A DNA stretch of 64,000 nt, taken from NCBI GenBank assembly GCA_002005505.1, contig KV908492.1, positions 222,414 through 286,413 on the forward strand. Reading direction: 5' to 3'. This document shows, piece by piece, positions 42,365 through 51,959 of the stretch; the first letter of the stretch is position 1; every line of letters starts with the position of its first letter. This DNA comes from Botryococcus braunii (taxonomy: Eukaryota > Chlorophyta > Trebouxiophyceae). The position numbers were made by a program, and so were the translations under genes. The notes beneath the pieces are model-generated. The model had not been told where the DNA came from, did not search any database, and saw nothing but the letters and a program-made list of their open reading frames with translations.

Positions 42365-42748
42365 TTACGTGGCTACCGAACCTTCCACTACACAATGTCG
42401 CGCATCCTGCTTACCGGCATCTTTGCGATATTGTTCATGAGTCTTGTCATTTTCCTTAATATTTTCCTTAAGCTGATCAATCTCCTCCACCAGCTGCACA
42501 TTGCGCTGGTAAACAGTCCGGCGGAGCTCCGAAGTGCGGCGCTCTCTAGCTAGATCGCATTGGGAATCATAAACACTATCAAGCAACACACTATTCTCAC
42601 ACTGTAAATTGTGGTTCTCATCCAAAAGACTAATTATTTTGTCCTCCTTCTTCTTTAAATCTGCAATTAGTTTAACGCGGTCCCTGCGGAGCCAATTCAT
42701 GTGGCGAGGGGAGGTAGCCTTTGATTTCACAATAGTAATGGCCGGCAT
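42365..42748 (-). CDS. Gypsy-C accessory ORF 2 (coiled-coil protein)
   Basis: 127-codon frame about 250 bp after the gag-pol stop. Basic N-terminus (RHMNWLRRDRVKLIADLKKKEDK), then heptad-like helix about residues 30-110 (ISLLDENHNLQCENSVLLDS, VYQRNVQLVEEIDQLKENIKEND). Predicted soluble coiled coil. No membrane segment. Function unknown; some Ty3/gypsy lineages carry extra ORFs at this position. Confidence 0.6.
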   Translation of the reverse strand: MPAITIVKSKATSPRHMNWLRRDRVKLIADLKKKEDKIISLLDENHNLQCENSVLLDSVYDSQCDLARERRTSELRRTVYQRNVQLVEEIDQLKENIKENDKTHEQYRKDAGKQDARHCVVEGSVAT

Positions 42749-42997
42749 TGTTTTTACGTTTAACTTTAAAAGTTATGAAGGAAGTAGACAAGGTAAGACT
42801 ATTGGCAATCTGCTTCGAGTTATGGGGAATCCGCTCATGCAAGCGGTATTCCCATGCGTGAGGTTAGTAAGGACATTCCTAGCTGCTCACTTGCAGTACA
42901 GATCCAGCTCCGTAGTCCAGGTTATCGCTTCCTCGTCATGTGCCTCCAGGACCTTCCCCTTCTCCTCGGGGTTAGCAACTACTCCTTCCAGCTGTGT

Positions 42998-45900
42998 CTA
43001 GCAAAGTTCAGGCCGGTACTTTCCAATACAAAATATAGTCTCTTTCCATTTGACTCCTAATGAATTTTCGATAATTACGTGGTTATCATCTTGATACTTG
43101 ACGAAAGTGAAGGGCCCAAAGAACGGTGGGGCCAGCTTTTGCTTCTTTCTTGCCTTAATAGCCACAAGATCTCCTGGCTGTAGATTTCGGAGCTCGTCGT
43201 CGATGTCTTGCTCCTTCTTAGTGGGCTGCATACGCCTCTTATAAGCACGCTTCTGGCGTTCTTGGGCCTTGTTTATGTTTGCTGTAGCTTCTTCATGACG
43301 CCATTGTCGCGGTGGCAAGTGGGCCTGCCCAATTTCTATTTCAACTTCTTGGGGCTCTCTGACGTGGGTGCGGTTCTCAATTGGAAGCACAGCCGCTCTT
43401 CCATACAACATCTGGAAGGGGCTGAACTTAGTAGATTGTTGGGGGGTGTTACGATACCCCAGAAGGATCTCAGGAAGCTTCTGTTCCCATGTGGTAGGGC
43501 TGGCTAAAGCGGCTTGCCCTAATTTCTCCTTCAAGGTCCCATGAAACCTCTCTACCAAGCCATTGGCTTGCGGGTGGTAGGGGCTTGTCTTGCGGACCTC
43601 AATACAACATTTCTCCATTAGTGCTTGGAATGGCCCTTGCCACTCCTGTCCATTATCTGTTACTACGATCTGCGGGCACCCGTGACGGGCAATGATTTCC
43701 TCCATGAAGAATGCGGCTGTGGTGGAAGCTTCCTTGTTAGGGATCACTTTTGCCTCCACCCATTTGGTTAAGTAGTCGATTGCGGTGGCGATGTACAACT
43801 TCCTTGTGTCTCCAGGCGGGCTAAATGGACCAGTGAGGTCTAAGCCGATCATATGAAAAACTCCTTGTACTGCAATAGGGCTCAATTCTACGGGTTTGGT
43901 GAGTTGAATATTACGAAGCTGGCATCCGGGGCAGTGCTGCACGTACAGTCGAATATCGTTGGACATACCAGCCCAAAAGAAACGCTCCTTTACCAAGTGC
44001 TGGGTCCGTACAACTCCATAGTGTCCTGTTTCGTCGTGTAGTTCCTTGATTATCTCCAGGCGGTCTTCATACCATGGTACAACTCTGGGTGGAAATGCTT
44101 TAGTGGCCTTTCGCATAAGCTGGCAAGTGCGGGTCCTCCAATCGAAGGGGAATTCCTCCGTTGCAAAATAGTAATTGTGAGACCGGCGGGCAATTCTTTT
44201 GTTTTCTTTGCGGCTACGCCCCGGCTGATGTCGTCGTCCCGCAGCAAGATAATCCAAAACGTCTTCATCATCCACTATGTCTCTGGTAGGGATGGCATCC
44301 TCGAATACGTCGCAATAAGGGCAGAGCCAGGGGCCACGGGGCACTTTTAAAAATGCCGGGTCCAAGCAATCCATGTGGTAACCAGCATCACACCGGTCAC
44401 ACAACAACATGGTTTCTTCATCATCTCTGCCCATGCACACTTGACAGGGCACATCCTGTAGTGGGGCTGGTTGGCGGTAGCGTTCTATGACGGACAATCC
44501 TTGAACTTCTGGACTAGCAAAAGGGCTAGGAAGAGGCTCGCGAGGTCGCGGCAAGGTACTGAGTGATAGTGTCAGTGGGCTGTCATGTGCATTTTCTCTC
44601 CGGGAGTCGGCGGCGAAGTCCCGAAAGGCAACTTGGTGCATGTCTCTTAAGTCAACACGATTCTCCTCTTGTGTAGCAATATTGTTAGCCTCCCCATCTA
44701 AGGAGGGAGCGGTTATGCAAGGTGGCTGCTCCTCATCTTCATTCGGCGGCGGTACGTTTTCTTTGCCCATTAGCAAAGTGAAACAGCAGTGAGCTGGCAC
44801 TTCTTCAATCTCCATTTCCATCTGTGGGGTCTGTCGTAAGCGCGAGAGGGAGTCTACGTTCCCGTGTAACGATCCGGAGCGGTGTACAATGGTAAAGTCA
44901 TATTCTTGCAGCTCGATAGCGTAACGGGCTAATTTCCCTGAAAGGTTGCGCGTGGTGAGTAACCACTTCAAGGCTTTGTGGTCGGTGACGATTGTGAAAT
45001 GAACTCCATAGAGATAAGGACGAAATAGCTTCACAGCCCACACTATGGCGAGGAGCTCTCCATCTGTGGGGGCGTAGTTAAGTTCAGCCCCTTGTAGGGT
45101 TTTGCTGGCGTAGGCGATCACATGGTCCCCGTCTTCATGCTCTTGTCCCAGTATGGCAGCGGCGGCTCCAGGCTGCCAATCTGTGTAGAGGGTAAACTCC
45201 TTACTGAAATTCGGATAGCGTAGAAGCGGCGCGTCGGTCAACATTTGCTTGATGGCTTGGAAGGCAGCCTGGCACTCCGGGGTCCAATTAAAGGCCACCC
45301 CCTTCTTGGTCAGTTTGGTTAACGGACATGATACTGCAGCCATGTTTGGCAAGAACCTCCTGTAGTAATTGGCGAGGCCCAAGAAGGATCTGACCTCTGT
45401 CACTGTTATCGGCGGTGCGGCATTTAAAACGGCTTCAACTTTTGAGGGGTTAGGTCTTACTCCTTGCTGCGTTATGATATATCCAAGATACAGTACTTCG
45501 TCGGCGAAGAGCTCACATTTCTGAGGGTTAGCCTTGAAGCCAACCGATCGGAAGCGGTCCAGTACTATCTTCAGGTGGGCGATGTGTTCTTCAAATGTAG
45601 AGCTGTAAATGAGGCAATCATCTAAGTAGATGACACAACATTTTCCAATTAAGTCGGCGAGCAGAGTATTAACAAATCTTTGTAAGGTTGCGGGCGCGTT
45701 ACGTAATCCAAAGGGCATGGAAACAAATTCATATAATCCTTGCTTGGTGATGAAAGCAGTCTTGTGGCGGTCTTCGGGGGCAACTGGAATCAACCAAAAT
45801 GCTGATTTGCAGTCTATCTTGCTCATGTAGGCCACTCCTTGGCCAAGGGAGTCCAAAGTGTCGTCGATGCGTGGCATCGGATAGTTGTCTCTTGTTGTGA

Positions 45901-48900
45901 TTGCATTCAGCGGTCTGTAGTCAATACAAAAGCGGACTGATCCATCAGGCTTCGGTACTAAAACGGGTGAGCTGGACCATGGGGAACTTGAAGGGGTGAT
46001 AACACCTGCCTTCAGCATCTTCCCCACTTCCTCCTCTATTATATGGTCTTCTGATCTTGATAGGCGGTAAGGTCGGGTCTTGATAGCGGCGGCGTCTCCA
46101 GTGTCTATCCTATGGTGCATTAGAGTGGTACGTTGCTGCGTAATGCCGGGGGAAAACACATCCCTGTACTCCATAACAAGTCCAAGGGCGCGCTTGCGCT
46201 CTTCGGGTAAAATTGCGGTCCCCAGGGGAACCTCTTCCGGCTCAAGGTGGTATGTCTCTTCTTCAATTATTTGGATGTCTGGCAATTTCTGTAGGCCAGG
46301 GTCTTCAGTCAAGTTGGGTGCAGGTGTCTTCACAATCATTACCGGCCAACGAGTAGGCCCCACACGCATGCGAGAAAAGCTGGGGGATCGTCCCGGGGCT
46401 GTGAACAGCTGCACTCCTGGAGGATATTGTCGAACGATTTGGAATTTCTCCATCACTATCGGAAACCATGTGGCTTCAGGCCACCAGGGTAAAACAAGGA
46501 CGGCTGACGTCGTGGTTGGGCTGCTGTCATAACATGTGAGGCAGTGCTGCACAATCTCCATTGCTTTTGAAAAAGGTGGGTTGCAGTAAATGTTCTTGTG
46601 GGTCCAATCTTGCTTCAAACAGTCTTGCTGGGGTGTCCAAAAGTAAGGCAATTGAGAGTTGCGGCCTTCCTGATCGCAGCAAGCGTCAAGGTCAAATGGG
46701 CCGAATTGCTCCTCAATGTCTTTGAATATATTCTTTTCTAGCATCCAATCTTCGGTGTTACTCGTTGAAGGCGGCGAGAGAGATGGTCCCTCTGCAAGGG
46801 TGAGGTCGGCGGTGGTGGAATTTAAAAAGCCTACTTGCATTGCTTGTGGCTCCTCAATAAGGTCAGGGTATTCTTCCACAGATGATGAACTGGCAGTCTC
46901 TCCACTACTGACTTCTTCTTCGCTTGAATCCTCGGGCGCAGAGGTGTCAGAGGCGCTCTCGTCGAAATAAATTACTTCTGGCAGTGCTGGTACCTCTGGT
47001 CCCTCCGGGTCTCCCAGGTTCTCAACGGGAGCCCGCATAACACAATAACGATTAAAAGTCTTATCAGAGGGCAGTACTGTTATAGGGACTTTCCCAATGA
47101 GGTTAGGGTCTATTTTGTATGACATTTCTGACTTGGCAAAGCTGATTTCTGCGTGGGCTTGCGTAAGCCAATCGGTACCCAGGAGTACATCGTAGTTCGT
47201 CGCTCCACTTACAAAAACGTCAATTGGGAATATCAATCCATCAACACCTACTGGTAGCTTTCTAATTATGCCCCATGGGGCAGACATGTTGCCATCAGCA
47301 CATGAATACTTAAGTCTACAAGGCTCGATCTGGTTAAGCATGCCCAGTTGTCTAGCTGCAGATTGCGATATCATGGTATTGGTTGCTCCTGTGTCGATAA
47401 TTCCTTCCTCAAAGATAGTATTGTTAAGAATAATAGGGACTGTGGCTACAGTGGTGCTGATCGGGTTGCGTTGCAGATGCTGTTGGACTCGCGGCGCCTC
47501 GGGTGTATCGCTGGCTGAGGGGCTCTCGGAAGTGTCACTAGAGATTACTACAAGCTCTGCCTCCGCAGCTCTTGGCGGGGTTGAAGTGGTTTGCTTGCTT
47601 CGCTGGAACTGTTGGCGGGACGCATGTAGCTCTTGGATGGATCTTTGAAATTCCTCCTCACTAATATGATTCAAGTAGGATTGTACTGTCAGCTTCATAG
47701 GTAGCCCTTTAATTTGTTGGATTGGCTCGCTAGAAGGCGCTGGCACAACTGGGGGTCTTCGGTACGCCGGCCGGGGAGGATCTGGAAGTGGTGGCAGTCC
47801 CCCTAAGTCGACTTGCGGGCGCAGCGCAGGTGCCCTCCTAGGAAAAGCAGGTACTGGGGCTGGCGTAGGTGGTGCAGCAGCTGAAGGATTATTTACTGGT
47901 GCTGAAGGTTCATTAGGCCCTGGGGCAGCTGGCCTATTTGAAGATCTGGGGTCCACAGTGGTGTTTTGCACATTGTTAGGCCGGCGGCGTAGCAATGGCT
48001 GATCCAATTCAGGTGGATTTTCGGCTGGTCTTTTGGTGGCATAGACGGGGAATGGGTCAGTAAACCCATCATACATCATCCTTACTTGGGGCTGTTCCTC
48101 CTCGGCTGGGTCCTCATGAAACTGAGTAAAATTAGCGGCGGGCATGGGCCTCTGTAATTCTGCAATTTGAATTCTGAGTCTCTCCATTTCTCTGGTAAGC
48201 GTATCTATATCGGTTGCGGGTGGCGGAAGAGGTGCCTCCCTAGGTGGGTTAGCTGGTGCAATCTGTCTTGGCGGTGCGGCTGGTTGCGGCTGATTACGCC
48301 TCTCGGGGAAATCTCGCTGACGCGGCCAGTTTCTATTTTCTCTGTTATCTCTGTTGTTCTCCCTTTGATTTTGCTGCTGCGGCGCGCGTGGCGCTCGCTG
48401 ATCCACATTGTCAATCGGGCGGCGAGTCCAAGGCTCACTTCTCTCGCGTGCTGGTACTTCTGTGTTTTGATTAACGTACATACCTCCTAATGGTGCATGC
48501 CCAAATGTCTGTTCATAGTTTGCAGCCAAACGTATTATGTCGGCTAACGCTCCATTGCCGGGGTAGGTCATCTGTACTCGCTCCCTAAGATGGGGAACTA
48601 AGCCTTTCACAAATAACTGGGTCACCATCCTGGGTGGCAGAGAGTTCTGCAAGTAACCCACTAATTTCCTGTATCTGTCAGCGTAGCTGCGAACGGTCTC
48701 ATTTGACAATTGTGCACATGTGTCTAACTTTAACATAAGGGTGTCTTCATCAAGGCCAAATCGTTCAAGAAAGGCCTCTTTACAGTCATCCCAGTCATGT
48801 ATATCATCTTGATTTGCGCGGAACCATGTGTAAGCCTCCTCGCGCATGGCATGCTTAACAAAACGTAAAACCCGATCACCCACTACTTGGTTGATCTCAA

Positions 48901-48994
48901 TAAAAAGTTCGAAAGACTCTAACCACTGAAAAGGGTCCTCTGTAGGCTTTCCATAGAAAAATTCCAAACGTACTGGGGCTTGTATGTCTGCCAT
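42998..48994 (-). CDS. gag-pol: Gypsy-C gag-pol with Dam-like methyltransferase and PHD finger
   Basis: One 1998-residue frame. Gag 5-165 with an Arg/Asn-rich tail but no CCHC knuckle; short coiled coil 264-282; Pro-rich 320-430. Protease D534 (IIDTGAT), LLGTDWL 604-610. Residues 748-890 resemble phage-type N6-adenine methyltransferases: FDLDACCD 767-774, W797, catalytic NPPF 805-808, VLPWWPEATWF 834-844. RT 985-1190 with YLDD 1123-1126; RNase H D1271, E1313, D1338. PHD finger C1517, C1520, C1532, C1535, H1540, C1543, C1558, C1561. Integrase H1653/H1658, C1688/C1691, D1719, D1780, E1815. C-terminal GPFTFVKY domain, no chromodomain. All catalytic residues present. Confidence 0.95.
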   Translation of the reverse strand: MADIQAPVRLEFFYGKPTEDPFQWLESFELFIEINQVVGDRVLRFVKHAMREEAYTWFRANQDDIHDWDDCKEAFLERFGLDEDTLMLKLDTCAQLSNETVRSYADRYRKLVGYLQNSLPPRMVTQLFVKGLVPHLRERVQMTYPGNGALADIIRLAANYEQTFGHAPLGGMYVNQNTEVPARERSEPWTRRPIDNVDQRAPRAPQQQNQRENNRDNRENRNWPRQRDFPERRNQPQPAAPPRQIAPANPPREAPLPPPATDIDTLTREMERLRIQIAELQRPMPAANFTQFHEDPAEEEQPQVRMMYDGFTDPFPVYATKRPAENPPELDQPLLRRRPNNVQNTTVDPRSSNRPAAPGPNEPSAPVNNPSAAAPPTPAPVPAFPRRAPALRPQVDLGGLPPLPDPPRPAYRRPPVVPAPSSEPIQQIKGLPMKLTVQSYLNHISEEEFQRSIQELHASRQQFQRSKQTTSTPPRAAEAELVVISSDTSESPSASDTPEAPRVQQHLQRNPISTTVATVPIILNNTIFEEGIIDTGATNTMISQSAARQLGMLNQIEPCRLKYSCADGNMSAPWGIIRKLPVGVDGLIFPIDVFVSGATNYDVLLGTDWLTQAHAEISFAKSEMSYKIDPNLIGKVPITVLPSDKTFNRYCVMRAPVENLGDPEGPEVPALPEVIYFDESASDTSAPEDSSEEEVSSGETASSSSVEEYPDLIEEPQAMQVGFLNSTTADLTLAEGPSLSPPSTSNTEDWMLEKNIFKDIEEQFGPFDLDACCDQEGRNSQLPYFWTPQQDCLKQDWTHKNIYCNPPFSKAMEIVQHCLTCYDSSPTTTSAVLVLPWWPEATWFPIVMEKFQIVRQYPPGVQLFTAPGRSPSFSRMRVGPTRWPVMIVKTPAPNLTEDPGLQKLPDIQIIEEETYHLEPEEVPLGTAILPEERKRALGLVMEYRDVFSPGITQQRTTLMHHRIDTGDAAAIKTRPYRLSRSEDHIIEEEVGKMLKAGVITPSSSPWSSSPVLVPKPDGSVRFCIDYRPLNAITTRDNYPMPRIDDTLDSLGQGVAYMSKIDCKSAFWLIPVAPEDRHKTAFITKQGLYEFVSMPFGLRNAPATLQRFVNTLLADLIGKCCVIYLDDCLIYSSTFEEHIAHLKIVLDRFRSVGFKANPQKCELFADEVLYLGYIITQQGVRPNPSKVEAVLNAAPPITVTEVRSFLGLANYYRRFLPNMAAVSCPLTKLTKKGVAFNWTPECQAAFQAIKQMLTDAPLLRYPNFSKEFTLYTDWQPGAAAAILGQEHEDGDHVIAYASKTLQGAELNYAPTDGELLAIVWAVKLFRPYLYGVHFTIVTDHKALKWLLTTRNLSGKLARYAIELQEYDFTIVHRSGSLHGNVDSLSRLRQTPQMEMEIEEVPAHCCFTLLMGKENVPPPNEDEEQPPCITAPSLDGEANNIATQEENRVDLRDMHQVAFRDFAADSRRENAHDSPLTLSLSTLPRPREPLPSPFASPEVQGLSVIERYRQPAPLQDVPCQVCMGRDDEETMLLCDRCDAGYHMDCLDPAFLKVPRGPWLCPYCDVFEDAIPTRDIVDDEDVLDYLAAGRRHQPGRSRKENKRIARRSHNYYFATEEFPFDWRTRTCQLMRKATKAFPPRVVPWYEDRLEIIKELHDETGHYGVVRTQHLVKERFFWAGMSNDIRLYVQHCPGCQLRNIQLTKPVELSPIAVQGVFHMIGLDLTGPFSPPGDTRKLYIATAIDYLTKWVEAKVIPNKEASTTAAFFMEEIIARHGCPQIVVTDNGQEWQGPFQALMEKCCIEVRKTSPYHPQANGLVERFHGTLKEKLGQAALASPTTWEQKLPEILLGYRNTPQQSTKFSPFQMLYGRAAVLPIENRTHVREPQEVEIEIGQAHLPPRQWRHEEATANINKAQERQKRAYKRRMQPTKKEQDIDDELRNLQPGDLVAIKARKKQKLAPPFFGPFTFVKYQDDNHVIIENSLGVKWKETIFCIGKYRPELC

Positions 48995-49914
48995 GATAAT
49001 TGTTCAATCAAACAAGGTCTTGTGCTCTAGATTGCCTAACACACTATTAGAGATTACGCTCGAGTGTTCACAATACTAATTAATGTCAGATAATGTTGAT
49101 ACTGCTATATACTTAAATGCTGATTCTGCTATTATAGCTGGCTGTAGGGGTGCCTGTTCAACAAACGGAGTGTAATCAGACCCCTCCTAAAGAGGCATCT
49201 CACTAACTCTGATAATGGAGTTGCAGATAAGTCTTCCTTCAAATCAGGGTACTCTGAAGCTTCTTAAAAATTTTAATTCTCCAACAAACGATAAAACAAA
49301 CTATAAGTATTTCAGGATTTGCAGAAGCTCGAGTCTCAATTCAGCTAGTTACGCAAACCTCGGACCTTCAACTCATAAATGAAAACAGTGCAGATGAACT
49401 CTGGAAGTACTTTTAATGTGAAACCAGACCTTCCCTCTAAAGATGAGATCGAAATATTATGTATTTCCACAGGTGTGTATCACGAAACCGCGATCTTTGA
49501 TGTTGCTAAGATTTCGAAAAAGAAACAGATATGCAAACGCGATTCCAATAGTATAGTATTTACTATTTCTCAATTGTATTCAAACAGAAAACAAGTACTG
49601 AAAGCTATCAGATTGTCTCAACTAACTTCTGCAGTACAATGATGGGGTGTTTCAAACTGAACTTTCCTAATATATGGTTTCACTGCAAACGGTCGTTGCT
49701 GATGTCTTTGCTGTCGTTCCTGCGACACACGGAATGTAATCAAGCCCCTCCTAAAGGGGTATACCCAGTTCTATAAGCGGACAAAGCTCAACTGATTCCA
49801 AATACGGTACTCACGTGGTGCTATAAACACGGCAAATCTGCGCAGAAGGCCAGATTCGGAGAGCTCAGGCGCTGACTAGTTCAACGCGCTAAAACTCCCT
49901 GGACGGTGCAGCCA
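48995..49914 (-). promoter_or_regulatory. Gypsy-C leader and primer-binding site
   Basis: The PBS is TGGCTGCACCGTCCAGGG (complement of 49897-49914), directly next to the 5' LTR. The 920-bp leader holds a diverged repeat about 565 bp apart: (C/A)ACGGA(G/A)TGTAATCA followed by CCCCTCCTAAAG, near 49160 and 49727. A plus-strand 87-codon frame (49379-49642) has no recognised homology and is treated as chance. Confidence 0.75.
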
Positions 49915-51424
49915 TATCGGGTTCCCGTTACCCAAGGTAGACAAATTTTTTTCCTGATTGAAAATTAGAGATTTTGCACTACGATTAGTAATAGCTGGGC
50001 TGCGGCTTCTGTATCAAGGTAAATTATGCGGATCGCCACTCAAGGATCCGGCCTTGAGACCTGGGTTACCGGATTACTGGATTACTGGTTCTTACGATTG
50101 TGCGATTCGAAGGCTGGAGGTTACAATCGGAGACTGCTGCGGTTCAAGTCTCGGATGTTTTAGTCGGGGATCCGTAGTCGGGGTCACCGGCTTACGGCCT
50201 ATCGCAGGCCGGGCTATCGGACTTTGGGGGTTGACGGCTGGAGTATGATCTTAACTGGAGTTATAAATCAGATATTTCACTTTCAAAGGTGTTAATCTAT
50301 TTTATTCTAATCCTACTGTTAGGGTTTGATGCTCCTTTTCAGGATCCGGGTTGGTACTACTGTGCGTGATGTTACGACTTAGGTGTGGCGGCTTCGTACC
50401 AAATTACTTGCGGCGCTTGTTAAATGAAATTTATGAACGACTATATGTTAAACTATGAATTACTATAGGTACTGGAACAGGTAAATTGATTGTTACGGCA
50501 CGAAGGTGGGACGGCTAGATCTTGGTATTGATCTTCGGTTCTTGCTAAAAGGGTGGAATGCTCACTGATACTATTAAGATTTGATTGAAGATATCCAAAT
50601 CAATACTGGCACTGAGTTTCAGAGGTGTTGCTTCACAATTGCGACGAGTTACGACAGACAAGTGGGGTAGATCAAGTTACGACTAGGACATTCAAGGACA
50701 AACGGTCTGGCACATTAACGCAGGCGAGACGGACGTGGCTGGTAGGAATCTTGGGGTTCAACTTGTGCTTACAAAGAGACTTGCGACAGAGGTTTCCCTC
50801 TCCTAACACCTAGCACAGCGTGGTTTAGAGGACGGCTGGACGCCCTTATATAGTCGTCCCCGAACTTACGCGGAGATTCTGGAAGATTCTGGACCCTTCT
50901 AACCGAAAGGTCCAGAAGAACTTAGAACCTTCTGGAGGAATCCAGAGAAGCTCTTACAATCAGCCACGCACTTCAATTGCATGACAAACTGACACGTATA
51001 AGAAATCTAGAGAGTTCTAGACTGATGGAGAAAGTTCTAGACACGAAGTTCACAATGAAGAGACGCTAAACATTACACGTCACCACTGTTCTAGAAAGTA
51101 CGAGCTGATTCCTGAAACATCAAGGAACTGTTTAGCAGCTGCTTATGAACTGCACATTAAAACTGGCCTTCAACGTGCGGGCCAACAACGTGTCAAACAA
51201 CAAATTTCCCTCTAAGACCCACTCCAGACCAACACGTGCGGGGCTGGGACTTAAAAGGGCACAAGATTGAGGGTTTTATCAAGCAGTACAAAATCCTCTC
51301 GAGCCGCGCAAGTCCCAACTCGAGGGCGCAGTCTTCCTGGTCTCCAGGGCACCCGGAAAGGACATATTCTGTTCGAAATCCATAATGGCTACTTAGTATA
51401 ACAGGCACTTGCTATATCGTCACA
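49915..51424 (-). repeat. Gypsy-C 5' LTR
   Basis: 1510-bp partner of 40195-41704. It ends at 51424 within the Copia-3 leader ORF, which reads a few residues into it before a stop. Confidence 0.95.
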
Positions 51425-51939
51425 TCAGCAAGCTTGTCTTTCAGAGTTTCGTAGGGTGATTCGTCTCGTGCAAGCCAAGGACTCAACGATACACCAGCTC
51501 CTTTACTCAATGCAAGGAGGGTAGCATACTCGATCAATAAACAGTGATGTGAGAAGTCCAACGGAATCTCGTATCTAGCTAATGTGGTATATTGTTCTTG
51601 AAGTCTTTGAGAGTAAATTTCTCTATCGATCAGTCTGGCTTCCCAAATGTCAAGAGAAAAGGTTCGACGCGAACCCTTAGGAAATGGATACTTCGAGTTT
51701 TCAAGTGATTGAACTAGCTTAATCTTGCTATGATTGAACTTTGCTTGATAGTGACGTTCTTGCTCAATACCTTCTCGGCAAAAGTCTTCGAATACAACAG
51801 TCCCACGTTCAATAGCACGATTCACGTTTTCAATGGGAACCTTTCCTGACACCCACTTATTGCATAGATCACAGTGGAAGTGCCCTTCGCGGAGCAGATT
51901 GAGTTCGTCGTCCGTCAACAGAGATGGTCGTCGCTCCAT
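51425..51939 (-). CDS. Copia-3 leader ORF, 5' part (truncated by Gypsy-C)
   Basis: ATG at 51939, one base past the PBS. About 171 native residues before Gypsy-C; three more are read from its LTR. C23-x2-C26-x27-C54 and the block GKVP...AIERG...FEDFC match the Copia-2 leader ORF at identical spacing. The rest is charged and helical (KYPFPKGSRRTFSLDIWEARLIDREIYSQRL). Not gag, and separate from the gag-pol ORF. No known family. The original end is lost, so full length is unknown. Possibly a regulator or nucleic-acid binder; that is a guess. Confidence 0.65.
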
Positions 51940-51940
51940 G

Positions 51941-51958
51941 GGCGTGGGCCCATAACCA
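51941..51958 (-). promoter_or_regulatory. Copia-3 half-tRNA primer-binding site
   Basis: Element sense TGGTTATGGGCCCACGCC, one base after the LTR end. It is complementary to an initiator tRNA-Met anticodon arm (GGGCCCAUAACC), not to a tRNA 3' end. Confidence 0.8.
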
Positions 51959-51959
51959 T

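Larger units (their letters stand above)
40195..51424 (-). mobile_element. Gypsy-C, large Ty3/gypsy element with methyltransferase-like and PHD domains
   Basis: 1510-bp LTRs (40195-41704, 49915-51424; about two differences), PBS abutting the 5' LTR, PPT next to the 3' LTR, one 1998-codon gag-pol and two extra 3' ORFs; 11,230 bp. It lies in the leader ORF of Copia-3. Flanks (CCTTT left, TCAGC right) do not form a TSD, so the insertion or a later event was atypical. Intact coding and LTR similarity indicate recent activity. Confidence 0.95.

Noticed and set aside
42998..48994. Gypsy-C as a retrovirus with envelope
   Set aside because: No signal peptide, membrane helix or envelope-like ORF; the extra 3' ORFs are soluble and coiled-coil or acidic.
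49379..49642. 87-codon plus-strand frame in the Gypsy-C leader
   Set aside because: Opposite to the element and without recognisable motif; length within chance for AT-rich leader sequence.
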